DNA of 34,757 nt from Clostridiales bacterium (GCA_016281915.1 JAEEJO010000023.1:1-34757), one strand, 5' to 3'. Shown: positions 6,391 to 15,256, numbered from the stretch's first letter. Translations and numbers: made by a program. Notes: generated from the sequence alone by a model not told the origin.

Positions 6391-7119
6391 ATGTCCCGCC
6401 CGATAAGATGCCGAATAATAGGCATGCTGCCGGAATACCGCAGTTTTTCGCCGGATGACGTTTCAGCGAGCGAAAACGTTGAAATGACGGTGGATGAGTA
6501 TGAGGTTCTCCGTTTGCTTGACGACGAAGGACTGAATCAGGAGGAATGCGCGGCAAGAATGGGCGTTTCCCGTACGACTGTAACAGCCATATATGACGCC
6601 GCGCGCAGAAAAGTTGCGGAAATGCTTGTACGCGGCAAAAGGCTTCTCGTCATCGGTGGCAGCTACGTTGCTCCGCCGTGCGATATACCCGAATCAGTTA
6701 AAATTAAAGGAGATAATATTATGAGGATCGCGGTTACATATGAAAACGGAGAAATATTTCAGCACTTCGGACATTCGGAGCAGTTCAAGCTTTATGACGT
6801 AGTGGACGGAAAGATCGTAAAAGAACAGGTCGTTGATACAAACGGCAGCGGACACGGAGCTCTTGCGGGATTTCTTCAGGCGGCAAAAGCTGACGCTCTG
6901 ATCTGCGGCGGTATAGGAATGGGTGCGCAGATGGCACTCGCAGATGCGGGAATAAAACTGTATGCGGGTGTGCATGGTTCGGCTGACGCTGCGGCAAAAG
7001 CTCTCGCAGGCGGCACTCTAGAATATGATCCAGATGCACGTTGCGACCACCACGGACATCATCACGACGGCGACTGCGGTCACGATCACTGCGCCGAACA
7101 CAACTGCAAGGGGAACTGA
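6391..7119 (+). CDS. DUF134 DNA-binding domain fused to a NifX/NifB-type Fe-Mo cluster-binding domain
   Basis: The 242-aa protein joins two domains. Residues 1-~105 are DUF134: RPIRCRIIGMLPEYRSF, then TVDEYEVLRLLDDEGLNQEE and CAARMGVSRTTVTAIYDAAR, a sigma-70 region 4-like helix-turn-helix. Residues ~111-215 form a dinitrogenase iron-molybdenum cofactor domain (MRIAVTYENGEIFQHFGHSE, KADALICGGIGMGAQ), a fold that carries Fe-S/Fe-Mo clusters in NifX, NifY and NifB. The tail (218-242) has about ten His and four Cys (CDHHGHHHDGDC and more) and should bind metal. No nitrogenase genes are nearby, so a role in metal or redox-cluster sensing is more likely. AGGAG lies 10 bp before the ATG. AAAGGAGA at 6706-6713 precedes an in-frame ATG at 6721, which could yield a free 132-aa cluster-binding protein. 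Confidence 0.85.
   Translation: MSRPIRCRIIGMLPEYRSFSPDDVSASENVEMTVDEYEVLRLLDDEGLNQEECAARMGVSRTTVTAIYDAARRKVAEMLVRGKRLLVIGGSYVAPPCDIPESVKIKGDNIMRIAVTYENGEIFQHFGHSEQFKLYDVVDGKIVKEQVVDTNGSGHGALAGFLQAAKADALICGGIGMGAQMALADAGIKLYAGVHGSADAAAKALAGGTLEYDPDARCDHHGHHHDGDCGHDHCAEHNCKGN
6706..6723 (+). promoter_or_regulatory. Internal ribosome binding site and start codon inside the DUF134-NifX gene
   Basis: AAAGGAGA (6706-6713) is followed after 7 bp by ATG (6721), exactly at the domain boundary (MRIAVTYEN). It is stronger than the gene's first ribosome binding site. It may allow production of both the fusion and the free NifX-like domain, or may be the scar of a recent gene fusion. Confidence 0.6.
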
Positions 7120-7169
7120 TGACCTGGCAGAATGAATAAACGATGAAAGTTGATATAGGAGATCCTTCT

Positions 7170-8816
7170 ATGAAAAAACGCACGTTTTGCAACCCGGTCA
7201 ACATCAATTACCGCTATCAGCGAAACTTCTTCTCAAGAGAATCTGCAGATCCGCTGATACTTATATACCACGATACATATTTTCTTTTTGCGTCGCACGG
7301 AGAAGGCTACTGGACGTCCGAAGACCTTGTGCAATGGAACTTCATCAGGGTTGACATCAATAAATACCCTGACTTTGAACTGTATGCACCCGGAACGTGC
7401 GTCGTGGGTGACAGACTTTACATAACTTTCAGTCAGGGCGGAAACATTCTTTATTCGGATAATCCGTTCGACCCCGATTCGTGGGTAAATATCGGGCGGC
7501 CTTACGTATGGCACGATCCTGCATTTCTCTACGATGACGACGGATACGTTTACGTTTACGAAGGACTGGGCGACACATGCCTTCACGCGTCAAAACTTGA
7601 TCCGAAAAACAATATGCGCCTCGTAGAAGGTCCTGTCCCGATCTTTTATTCAGACTATGAAAACCGCGGCTACGACCGCTGCGGTGACAATAACGAGATA
7701 GAGCGTATGCCAAGTCTCGAGGGCGCCTGGGTAAATAAGATCGATGGCAGGTATTATCTTACCTACGCCACTCCGGGCACAGAGTTTTCCACCTACTGCG
7801 ACGGCGTTGCCGTATCGGACAGCCCTCTGGGACCGTTTGAGAACTGCGATAACAGCCCGACCGTGTTCAAGGCGACCGGTTTTATGCGCGGCGCAGGTCA
7901 CGGCTGCCTTTTTGAAGACAAGAAGGGAAATCTCTGGAAAATCGACACTGTCTCGATAAGCGTTAACACTTCGTTCGAACGCAGGCTCTGCCTGTTCCCG
8001 GCAAAGATCGCGGAGGACGGAAAGCTTTACACAAACACACTGCGCGGCGACTACCCGATGTATTATCCTCACGAAGTCGATGATCCGTTCACTCAGTGTG
8101 ACGCAGGACTTCAGCTGTTGTCATACGGGGCAGCCGGCACTGCTTCATCGGTGCTGGATGAAGATCACTCTCCGGCGTACGCGGCAGATGAAAATCTGAA
8201 GACCTGGTGGAGCGCAAAGAACGGTGAACCGGGCGAATGGATCGCGCTTGACCTCGGTGAACGCTATCCGGTAAAAGCGGTCCATGTCAATTTCGCGGAT
8301 CAGGATATCGTTGACACCACGGGTCGCGACAACGGTTTTTCTTACAAATATACTCTTGAGGCTTCTGACGACGGTATTTGCTGGCGTATGCTTACTGACA
8401 GACGCGGTAATGACGATGATCATCCGCACGAGTATTTTGAATACGATGACGAGGGTTTCCGTTATATAAAACTGACGAATCACGGAAATATCCCCGCAGG
8501 CGGCAGATTTGCCGTAAGCGGAATCAGGGTGTTTGGCGACAGCGTAGGGGCGGCTCCTGAAAAGGCGCCTGATTTTACTGCGGTTCGCGATGAAGATGGA
8601 AGAAATATGCGCGTTACGTGGGAGAATGTTCCCGATGCGGAAGGCTATTTCGTCCGTTTCGGCGTGAATGAAAACGAACTTCACACACATTTTCAGATCA
8701 TAGGCGCTACCGAGGCCAACATCCGCTGCCTTATAAAAGGCGTCAGATATCACGTCACTGTCGATGCTTACAATAAAGGCGGAATAACGCGCGGTTCGTT
8801 CACGAAGATCGTTTGA
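7170..8816 (+). CDS. Glycoside hydrolase family 43 with F5/8-type C (discoidin) and Fn3-like domains
   Basis: The 548-aa product starts MKKRTFCNPVN with AGGAGA about 8 bp upstream; an ATG at 7143 has no site. Residues ~20-310 are a five-bladed GH43 propeller: SADPLILI (base Asp27), WHDPAFLYDDDG (Asp116, pKa modulator), SLEGAWV (acid Glu184). Residues ~320-465 are a discoidin/CBM32-like domain (YAADENLKTWW, GEWIALDLGERYPVKAVHV, RYIKLTN). Residues ~468-548 are Fn3-like (VTWENVPDAEGYFVRFG, GVRYHVTVDAYNKGG). GH43 enzymes cleave arabinose-, xylose- or galactose-containing links. There is no signal peptide, so it should act on imported oligosaccharides in the cytoplasm, although sugar-binding domains are more usual outside the cell. 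It follows the DUF134-NifX gene by 50 bp with no visible promoter. Confidence 0.85.
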   Translation: MKKRTFCNPVNINYRYQRNFFSRESADPLILIYHDTYFLFASHGEGYWTSEDLVQWNFIRVDINKYPDFELYAPGTCVVGDRLYITFSQGGNILYSDNPFDPDSWVNIGRPYVWHDPAFLYDDDGYVYVYEGLGDTCLHASKLDPKNNMRLVEGPVPIFYSDYENRGYDRCGDNNEIERMPSLEGAWVNKIDGRYYLTYATPGTEFSTYCDGVAVSDSPLGPFENCDNSPTVFKATGFMRGAGHGCLFEDKKGNLWKIDTVSISVNTSFERRLCLFPAKIAEDGKLYTNTLRGDYPMYYPHEVDDPFTQCDAGLQLLSYGAAGTASSVLDEDHSPAYAADENLKTWWSAKNGEPGEWIALDLGERYPVKAVHVNFADQDIVDTTGRDNGFSYKYTLEASDDGICWRMLTDRRGNDDDHPHEYFEYDDEGFRYIKLTNHGNIPAGGRFAVSGIRVFGDSVGAAPEKAPDFTAVRDEDGRNMRVTWENVPDAEGYFVRFGVNENELHTHFQIIGATEANIRCLIKGVRYHVTVDAYNKGGITRGSFTKIV

Positions 8817-8846
8817 ATATGTGGCAAGTGTTTCGACAATCAATCA

Positions 8847-8890
8847 ATAATGAATCCGGTTCTCGGTATTTCGAGGACCGGATTCATTAT
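8847..8890 (+). terminator. Long hairpin terminator after the GH43 gene
   Basis: A 19-bp stem (8847-8865 with 8872-8890, one G-T pair) closes a 6-nt loop. AT pairs at the stem base replace a long T tract. It ends the transcription unit begun at 6391. Confidence 0.75.
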
Positions 8891-8949
8891 ATGTGATTTA
8901 ATGGACGTGTCAACTCGCGCGATTTCACAGAAAAATCACAAGAATGGTA

Positions 8950-8978
8950 TTGACAATCAACTGACAATGTGATATAAT
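8950..8978 (+). promoter_or_regulatory. Consensus promoter for the DUF1836-flotillin operon
   Basis: TTGACA (8950-8955), 17 bp, TATAAT (8973-8978). A second TGACAAT copy lies inside the spacer (8962-8968). AGGAGGG follows at 8987-8993. Confidence 0.8.
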
Positions 8979-9003
8979 CATTCGCGAGGAGGGCAGATGA
9001 GTG

Positions 9004-9585
9004 ATGAACAGCTATAAAACTTTCCCCGGTACCACGATCGCAACAGATTCCGTAAACCGTAAAAAGGCGGAAGAAGTATTCGCGCATATTTATGCCGGAG
9101 GCAATATTTACAGCTCGCAGGTGACTGCTTTGGCGGGCATCGAGCAGCATTCGATTCAGAACTGGGTCGCTCGAGGGTATGTTTCTCATCCCGTAAACAA
9201 GCAGTATTCAAAAAGGCAGCTTTGCAGGCTGATAATAATAAGTATGCTCGGCAAGGTGTTCAAAATAGGGGAGATAACGGATATGCTCTCGTCTGTGAAC
9301 GGCGATCTTTCCGACGAAGGCGACGATATCATACCGGACGACGTCCTTTATACGTGCTTTTGTGAAATGTGTGCTCTCAGCGAGGGCGAATGTGTCGCCG
9401 AACAGGTCGAATCAGTCTCGCTGTCTGTTACCGAAAAACTGGATTGGCTCACTCCCGACAACAGAATGAAGGTTGCGGCAGTGCTGAGAACCATGTTTTA
9501 CGCATACAGATCTGCGGAAATGAACAAAACCGCACATATAATGTTTGACAGGCTTAAAGAAACTATCATTACAGAGGAAAAGTGA
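9004..9585 (+). CDS. DUF1836 family HTH protein
   Basis: The 193-aa product has the DUF1836 core: EEVFAHIYAGGNIYSSQVTA, then LAGIEQHSIQNWVARGYVSH and KQYSKRQLCRLIIISMLGKV followed by FKIGEITDMLS. The core resembles a MerR-type winged helix (site-specific DNA recognition plus a NWVxRG/KxYS wing). The C-terminal half is helical. DUF1836 proteins are cytoplasmic and presumed regulators; no target is known. The start is ATG 9004 or GTG 9001 (8 bp from AGGAGG); an ATG at 8997 is out of frame and stops after six codons. The flotillin gene begins 13 bp downstream, so the two are co-transcribed. Confidence 0.8.
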   Translation: MNSYKTFPGTTIATDSVNRKKAEEVFAHIYAGGNIYSSQVTALAGIEQHSIQNWVARGYVSHPVNKQYSKRQLCRLIIISMLGKVFKIGEITDMLSSVNGDLSDEGDDIIPDDVLYTCFCEMCALSEGECVAEQVESVSLSVTEKLDWLTPDNRMKVAAVLRTMFYAYRSAEMNKTAHIMFDRLKETIITEEK

Positions 9586-9598
9586 AAGGAGAAAAAAC

Positions 9599-11014
9599 AT
9601 GGACTTCAACATCTATTTTTATTTTACGGTTGCAATCGCTGCAATAGCTCTGATTATCACGATTTTCAGCTTAGGCTACCTTAAAGCGCCGCCTGATGTG
9701 GCTTATATCATCTCGGGTCTCGGAAAACGCAGGATCCTTATCGGTAAGGCGGGCTGGAGAGTGCCCTTTTTTGAAAGGGTCGACAGAATATCCCTTCGCG
9801 TCATGCAGGTCGACGTAAAAACGTCCGAGGCGGTTCCCACAAACGAGTTTATCAACGTATCGGTAGACGGCGTTGCGAACGTTAAAGTCAGCTCCGATCC
9901 CGTTCTTCTCGATAAAGCGGCTGAGGCGCTCCTCGGTATGCGTCAGGACGAGCTTGTTACTCTCGTTACCCAGGTGCTTGAAGGAAATATGCGTGAAATA
10001 GTAGGCTCTGTCGGTCTTAAAGAAATGGTTCAGGACAGGCAGGGTGTCGCTAAAAAGATCACCGAAAACGTAGTTCCCGATATGGAAAAGCTCGGTATTG
10101 AAGTTGTAAATTTCAATATTCAGAATTTTAAGGACGCAGCCGGAACTATTGAGAATATGGGTATCGATAACGTTGAGCAGATCCGTAAAAACGCTCAGAT
10201 CGCCAAGGCAAACGCTCAGCGCGATATAGCTATAGCGACCGCAAACGCTCAGCAGGAGGCAAACGCAGTTAAAGTTGAGGCTGAAAAGCTTATCGCAGAG
10301 CAGGATGCCGCTCTTGCAGTTCAGCAGTCCGAAATGAAAGTTATGGCGGATAACAAACGCGCCGAGGCAGACGCTGCGTATAATATTCAGCAGGAAACAC
10401 AGCGCAAAACTATTGAAATAACCCGTTCTGACGCTGATATCGCACGCCGCGAAAAAGAAGCGGTGCTTGCAGAAAAAGAAATCGCCCTGCGTGAAAGAAA
10501 ACTTGACGCAGAGGTCAGAAAACAGGCTGACGCCATGAAATACAAGGCGGAAAAGGAAGCCGAAGCAGACCTTATAAGACGTCAGAAAGATGCTGAAGCC
10601 AGAAAATACGAGGCAATGCAGCAGGCTGAGGCAAGAAGAGTAGAAGCAGAAGCTGCCCGCTTTGCCATGGAGCAGGAAGCGGAAGGTATAAGAGCGAAAG
10701 GTATCGCAGAGGCGGAAGCAATCGAGAAAAAAGCCGAAGCGCAGCGTAAAATGGGCGAGGCATCAGTTCTTGAAATGTATCTCAAGGCACTCCCCGAGGT
10801 CGTCAAAAACGCAGCTGAACCTCTTGCGCAGACTGATAAGATCGTCATGTACGGCGAGGGTAATTCCACAAAAGTCGTAAAGGATGTTATGTCAACCGCA
10901 AATCAGGTTATCGAGGGAGTAAAGGAATCTACCGGAATAGATATAACCTCTCTTATCGCAGGATTTGCAGGCGGCAAGATCGCAGGACAGACCGGCACGG
11001 CAGACTCAGAATGA
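9599..11014 (+). CDS. floT: Flotillin-like SPFH domain protein
   Basis: Flotillins are membrane-associated scaffold proteins that organise functional membrane microdomains. The 471-aa product has one N-terminal membrane helix (residues ~5-27, FYFTVAIAAIALIITIFSLG), an SPFH/PHB domain (~30-200: PPDVAYIISGLGKRRILIGK, RVMQVDVKTSEAVPTNEFI, ENMGIDNVEQIRKNAQIAKA) and a long Ala/Glu/Lys coiled coil (~200-405) with the EA repeats that drive oligomerisation. A C-terminal segment (EASVLEMYLKALPEVVKNAA, then AGFAGG) completes the YuaG/FloT-type architecture. The start at 9599 has AAAGGAG about 7 bp upstream; the frame extends upstream without a better start. No NfeD gene lies alongside, unlike many flotillin operons; the partner here is DUF1836. 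Confidence 0.9.
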   Translation: MDFNIYFYFTVAIAAIALIITIFSLGYLKAPPDVAYIISGLGKRRILIGKAGWRVPFFERVDRISLRVMQVDVKTSEAVPTNEFINVSVDGVANVKVSSDPVLLDKAAEALLGMRQDELVTLVTQVLEGNMREIVGSVGLKEMVQDRQGVAKKITENVVPDMEKLGIEVVNFNIQNFKDAAGTIENMGIDNVEQIRKNAQIAKANAQRDIAIATANAQQEANAVKVEAEKLIAEQDAALAVQQSEMKVMADNKRAEADAAYNIQQETQRKTIEITRSDADIARREKEAVLAEKEIALRERKLDAEVRKQADAMKYKAEKEAEADLIRRQKDAEARKYEAMQQAEARRVEAEAARFAMEQEAEGIRAKGIAEAEAIEKKAEAQRKMGEASVLEMYLKALPEVVKNAAEPLAQTDKIVMYGEGNSTKVVKDVMSTANQVIEGVKESTGIDITSLIAGFAGGKIAGQTGTADSE

Positions 11015-11035
11015 TTTCTGAATAAAAAACAACGG

Positions 11036-11066
11036 ACTGCCCGGTAAAATCGGCCGGGCAGTTTTG
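11036..11066 (+). terminator. Terminator after the flotillin gene
   Basis: ACTGCCCGG (11036-11044) and CCGGGCAGT (11054-11062) form a GC-rich stem followed by TTTT. The next gene starts 22 bp later with no promoter visible in between, so some read-through may feed it. Confidence 0.85.
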
Positions 11067-11088
11067 GATTGAAGAAAGGAAGATATCT

Positions 11089-12201
11089 TTGTCTTACCCA
11101 TTACTTTTTGCCGCATTTCCTTCCGTATATGCGGTATGTAAAAAATATGAAATAATCGTTCCGGTCCGGAAGCCTTGCGTTATGTGGGTTAAGGTAGGCG
11201 ACAATGAGTATTATGACGATTCCAACGGTATTCTGCGCTCCGCGTCGCTTACTCATAAAATGGATGTTCCGATGACCGAGCTTGACAGGGCAGGGGAGTA
11301 TACTGTTTGCTGGCGTGAAGTTTTCAGCAGACAAGCGTATCATTCGCAGCTGGGAGAAATCGAATCATTTACCGCGAAATTTCACCCTATAAAAGAAGAC
11401 GGTATAAATTTATATCATATTTCCGATGCTCACAATGCGGTTGAAGCCCCTGTTGCGGCAGGACAGTATTTCGGTGAAGATCTTGACCTTCTTATCCTCA
11501 ACGGTGACATACCCGATCACAGCGGTAAAATCGAAAACTTCGCTTCGATCCATAAAATCGCCGGTGACGTAACAAAGGGAGAGCATCCTGTGATTTTCTC
11601 AAGGGGCAATCACGATCTCAGGGGCGTTTTTGCGGAAAACCTCGCAGATCATACTCCGACAGATAACGGAAGATCATATTACACCGTAAGATTAGGCAGT
11701 ATCTGGGCAATAGTTCTTGATTGCGGCGAAGATAAGGATGACTCCAACCCCGAATACGGTCATACCGTGTGCTGCCACAACTTCAGAGTAAAGCAGACCG
11801 AATTTCTCAAAAAGGTTGCGGCAGATCCGAAAAACGAATATGACGCTGAAAGCGTAAAATATAAAATCGTTATCGTTCACAATCCTTTTACTGAAACTCT
11901 TAGGCCGCCTTTTGATATCGAAAAGGATATTTATACCGAGTGGTGCGAAATACTTAAACGCATCCGCCCCGACTTTATCCTTGCAGGTCACACCCACAAC
12001 TGCTACGTGACCATGCCGGGAGACTTGAAGGACGCAAAGGGACAGCCGTGTCCCGTGATCGTCGGCTCAAAGCCCATGAGAGAAAGTCCGTTTTTTATCG
12101 GATGCGCGATCACGCTTAAAGATGGGAAAGCGGAAGTCCTTTATACCGATACAGAGGGCAACGTAACGGGCAAGGCGGACGATATACAGAAGGGCGAATG
12201 A
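11089..12201 (+). CDS. Calcineurin-like metallophosphoesterase
   Basis: The 370-aa product starts at TTG (11089), supported by AAAGGA 8 bp upstream; the first ATG (codon 32) would cut a beta-sandwich. Residues ~1-90 resemble the small N-terminal Ig/Fn-like domain of purple acid phosphatase-type enzymes. The catalytic domain carries the full set of metal-binding motifs: YHISDAHN (D-x-H), LLILNGDIPDH (GD), FSRGNHDLRG (GNHD), KIVIVHNPF (H) and FILAGHTHNC (GHTH). It therefore should bind two metal ions and hydrolyse phosphate mono- or diesters; the substrate is unknown. No signal peptide is evident, so it is cytoplasmic. It sits downstream of the flotillin terminator and converges on the mannosidase. 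Confidence 0.85.
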   Translation: MSYPLLFAAFPSVYAVCKKYEIIVPVRKPCVMWVKVGDNEYYDDSNGILRSASLTHKMDVPMTELDRAGEYTVCWREVFSRQAYHSQLGEIESFTAKFHPIKEDGINLYHISDAHNAVEAPVAAGQYFGEDLDLLILNGDIPDHSGKIENFASIHKIAGDVTKGEHPVIFSRGNHDLRGVFAENLADHTPTDNGRSYYTVRLGSIWAIVLDCGEDKDDSNPEYGHTVCCHNFRVKQTEFLKKVAADPKNEYDAESVKYKIVIVHNPFTETLRPPFDIEKDIYTEWCEILKRIRPDFILAGHTHNCYVTMPGDLKDAKGQPCPVIVGSKPMRESPFFIGCAITLKDGKAEVLYTDTEGNVTGKADDIQKGE

Positions 12202-12281
12202 GTATAAGTCCCCGGAAAGCAGAAGATACTATGCGGTCATCTGCATATGCGGGCAGATCATCAACATATACCCGAACATAA

Positions 12282-12313
12282 AAAAGACCGGCTGAAATTT
12301 CAGCCGGTCTTTT
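12282..12313. terminator. Bidirectional terminator between convergent genes
   Basis: A perfect 32-bp palindrome centred on AAATTT has GACCGGCTG arms flanked by four A on the left and four T on the right. It serves the phosphoesterase (plus) and the alpha-mannosidase (minus), which ends 10 bp away. Confidence 0.95.
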
Positions 12314-12322
12314 GCTGTATAT

Positions 12323-15133
12323 TTATAATTCAAACGTCAGTGTTTTCAGCTCTTTCAAACCGATATTGATCTTTGCCGTATTCCCTGAAAAATCAACTTT
12401 TCCGACTTCATATTCCGCGGAATCAGCCAGTTTTGCGGATCTTATTTCTTTGCAGAAGGTCAAAACAGCCTCGGAAGCGTCGTCTTTAGGGTTATAAAGC
12501 CTTACGGTTACCGATTTATTGTCTCTTGAACACTTTACTATCGTCGTGCAAGCACCTTTGCATGAGAGCAGCTGCGCTTTCAGAGGCAGATCTCCTGCGT
12601 GAGACGTGTTTGAAATGTGCGGCATATCGTTCTCAAAAGCCAGCGCGTATCTGTGCAAAGCGTCATAGTCGTTTTCAACTATTCCCACAGCCATCCGCAT
12701 CATTCTTGTTCCGAATTCAGGATACGGATCGGGGCGGGACGTAGCGCGCAGAAGGCTTACCGAAAGTGTGTTGTCAGCGCCTCTGTAACCGTATTTCGTG
12801 TCTGTGAAAAGAGCTATTCCTTTGCCGGCATCGTCTTTCGCATAAATAAAATCTCTGCCGTACCAGTCATGAAGTGATGTCTCTTCACGTTCGAAAGTTC
12901 CAAGCTGTATATCGTAGGTGTAATTCTTCGTTTCATATGCAAAAGGAACCTTGAAAATGAGTTTAGGCGAGCCTTTCATTCTGTTTATTTCATACCAATC
13001 GGCGGTTACGGCATATCTGAGCGCACTTTCGCCCTTGTCGAGCGTAATTTTTACTTCGATCTTCGAGTCATAAAAATTAATGTAGTAGGAGATACTGCTT
13101 CTTAATTCTCCGACTTCATACGACGTCTGAACGGCGCGTTCTTCGGAATTAAGATTAACTTCCGACGTGTGAACGCCTTCTACCCATGCGCTTGCACCCA
13201 CATACTTATCGTTTTCAAGAGCATATGCAAAAAATGCGGACGGCTTTGAGATATATTCTCTGCCGCTCTCTTTATCAATAAGAGAAATGAGAGTCATGTC
13301 GTTTTCGTTGAATTCTGCCCGTATCTTGTCGTTTTCAAGAACCGGCTTTTTGTAATAAAGAATTCTCGGATCAGGAGTAAATGAACCGAAGTAATAGCCT
13401 TTTCTCTCCTGCTCTCTTATTATATATGTAGAATATCCGAACGACGGGACGTCTGCTTCAACAAGAATTACGGTAGCTCTGTGACCGTTGTCTCCGACGT
13501 TCTTTTCAAGTAGTGTAAATGGAACAGCCTTTCCGGACTCGTCTTCGACGCTCATTTCATCAAAATTGCCCGGCCAGTCGTAGATTCGTATCTCGGTCAT
13601 TTCATGTCGGTCGAAACACGTTGTGTTGAATACGTGCACGATCCTCGTTTTGCCTTTTCCGCGTTCTACGTTCGGGAGATTATAGCGGTATTTTTCGCTT
13701 ACCCTGCATCCCGTTCCTGCGCCCTCCGATCTTGACTGAAGCGCTACAAACGGAGTGTCGTATGCGGACGTATCGATGTGCGAAGCAAATCTTCTCATTG
13801 CAAGAGAGGCGCCCGATCCGGCATCTGCAAGCACTTCTTCAAAGTTGCCAAGCGCGTGGTTCTTTGTCTCGGGCAGTCCAGAACCGGGGAGAATATCGTG
13901 GAACTGATTGAAAAGAAGCTTTTTCCATGCCTCGGAGTATCTCGGATATTCGCTGCCGTCCGCCGCAATTTTAGCCATCGCGGTAAGGGTTTCTGCTGCG
14001 GTGAGTCTGTCTTCCATTATCCTGTTTGCCGTTTTAAGCTGAGATTCCGAAGTATAACAGCCGGTGAATGTCGGGCCGAGCTCCTGCTTGAGGACAGGGA
14101 ATCTGTCTCTGTATTTTTCGAGCATTGCGAAGTATTCTGTATAAGTGGAAAACTTTACAGTGGGTGCTACGGGCCAGGACTGCATATCAACGAGCATCTG
14201 TATGTCTTTTCTCGTAGGTCCTCCTCCGTGATCTCCTACTCCATATACTTTTATCATACCGTCTATTCCGCCGTATTGCTCGCAGAACGGAATAACGAGA
14301 GAAAGATAGCCCGGTCTTATCGCATCATTATACCATGATGGTTCGTTTACCGTCAAAACCTCGGCACCGGATGGCGCGCGCCATCTGTAAACGAATATAC
14401 CGTCAAGTCCTCTGCAATGGTAGAAGTATTTTATTCCGCCTGCGTTGAGAAGCTCCGGCATGACGGGTGTATGTCCGAAAGAGTCGGGATGAAAATCCGA
14501 ATTGATGCTTTCGGGTGTTATTCCGAGTTTTTCGGAAAGGAATCGTTTGGTAACGAGAATATGCTCGGAGATGCTTTCTGCAGACGGAAGGTTTCTGTCG
14601 CTTTCTACCCACGCGGATCCCGCAAATTCCCATCTGCCCTCTTTGACGCGCTGCTTTATCTCTTCAAAAAGCTCCGGATCGTATTTCTCGGCAATTTCAT
14701 ACGTTGCCGCCTGTGACTGTGAAAATTTGAACTCGGGGTATTCCTTCATCATGTCAAGCATCGTTCGGAACGTTCCGAGAACTATCGCCACCGTTTCATG
14801 ATATCCCCATAGCCAGTCCATGTCTATGTGCGCATGGGCTATGCAGAACATTGTATATTTCTTCGCTTCCTCAGACAGGGGAAGGAGTATTTTTTCTGCG
14901 CTCTCGCAATCGCTGTTTGTGAGAGAGCCGTTTTCCTTAAATTTAGTGTAAAGAAAATCGACCGCTTTGTCGAGAAGCTCATTCGCCTTCTCGTGCGCGG
15001 GCAGCTTTGCCAGCTCGTCTGCCACGCCTATCTCTCCGAATATTCTCTCAAACATCGGAAACATTTCTGCGTGTTCGGACCAGTGGTCTGTTCTTTCGGG
15101 TCTCATTGCGGCGAGTTTATCGTATCTTGTCAT
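12323..15133 (-). CDS. Alpha-mannosidase, glycoside hydrolase family 38
   Basis: This 936-aa enzyme removes alpha-linked mannose by a retaining, Zn2+-dependent mechanism. The catalytic domain shows IAHAHIDMDWLWG (zinc ligands His102 and Asp104), SDFHPDSFGHTP (nucleophile Asp217), and YGVGDHGGGPTRKD (further zinc His), followed by the three-helix middle domain (GCYTSESQLKTANR, FNQFHDILPGSG) and the long beta C-terminal region (FNTTCFDRHEMTEIR ... ELKTLTFEL). Length is normal for bacterial cytosolic GH38. There is no signal peptide, so substrates must be imported mannosides. The start has AAGGAAGG just upstream. It is monocistronic between a clear promoter and a terminator, divergent from the ATPase operon. 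Confidence 0.95.
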   Translation of the reverse strand: MTRYDKLAAMRPERTDHWSEHAEMFPMFERIFGEIGVADELAKLPAHEKANELLDKAVDFLYTKFKENGSLTNSDCESAEKILLPLSEEAKKYTMFCIAHAHIDMDWLWGYHETVAIVLGTFRTMLDMMKEYPEFKFSQSQAATYEIAEKYDPELFEEIKQRVKEGRWEFAGSAWVESDRNLPSAESISEHILVTKRFLSEKLGITPESINSDFHPDSFGHTPVMPELLNAGGIKYFYHCRGLDGIFVYRWRAPSGAEVLTVNEPSWYNDAIRPGYLSLVIPFCEQYGGIDGMIKVYGVGDHGGGPTRKDIQMLVDMQSWPVAPTVKFSTYTEYFAMLEKYRDRFPVLKQELGPTFTGCYTSESQLKTANRIMEDRLTAAETLTAMAKIAADGSEYPRYSEAWKKLLFNQFHDILPGSGLPETKNHALGNFEEVLADAGSGASLAMRRFASHIDTSAYDTPFVALQSRSEGAGTGCRVSEKYRYNLPNVERGKGKTRIVHVFNTTCFDRHEMTEIRIYDWPGNFDEMSVEDESGKAVPFTLLEKNVGDNGHRATVILVEADVPSFGYSTYIIREQERKGYYFGSFTPDPRILYYKKPVLENDKIRAEFNENDMTLISLIDKESGREYISKPSAFFAYALENDKYVGASAWVEGVHTSEVNLNSEERAVQTSYEVGELRSSISYYINFYDSKIEVKITLDKGESALRYAVTADWYEINRMKGSPKLIFKVPFAYETKNYTYDIQLGTFEREETSLHDWYGRDFIYAKDDAGKGIALFTDTKYGYRGADNTLSVSLLRATSRPDPYPEFGTRMMRMAVGIVENDYDALHRYALAFENDMPHISNTSHAGDLPLKAQLLSCKGACTTIVKCSRDNKSVTVRLYNPKDDASEAVLTFCKEIRSAKLADSAEYEVGKVDFSGNTAKINIGLKELKTLTFEL

Positions 15134-15176
15134 CGTTACCCTTCCTTTCGGACAGAATATTTAGTATGTTAACCGG

Positions 15177-15205
15177 ATTATAGCATATGTGCTTTGATTT
15201 GTCTA
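15177..15205 (-). promoter_or_regulatory. Promoter of the alpha-mannosidase gene
   Basis: On the minus strand TAGACA (15200-15205), 17 bp, TATAAT (15177-15182). It is located 44 bp before the start codon and back to back with the ATPase operon promoter, 50 bp away. Confidence 0.75.
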
Positions 15206-15256
15206 GATGAAACGGAGAAAAATCGTTAAAAATTCGTAAAAATCCGTGTATGGTTA

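Noticed and set aside
8145..8843. Minus-strand 232-aa frame
   Set aside because: It is opposite the discoidin and Fn3 part of GH43 and has no start signals.
10200..10800. Repetitive Ala/Glu/Lys coding sequence as a DNA repeat
   Set aside because: The pattern is the EA-repeat coiled coil of the flotillin; it is degenerate at DNA level.
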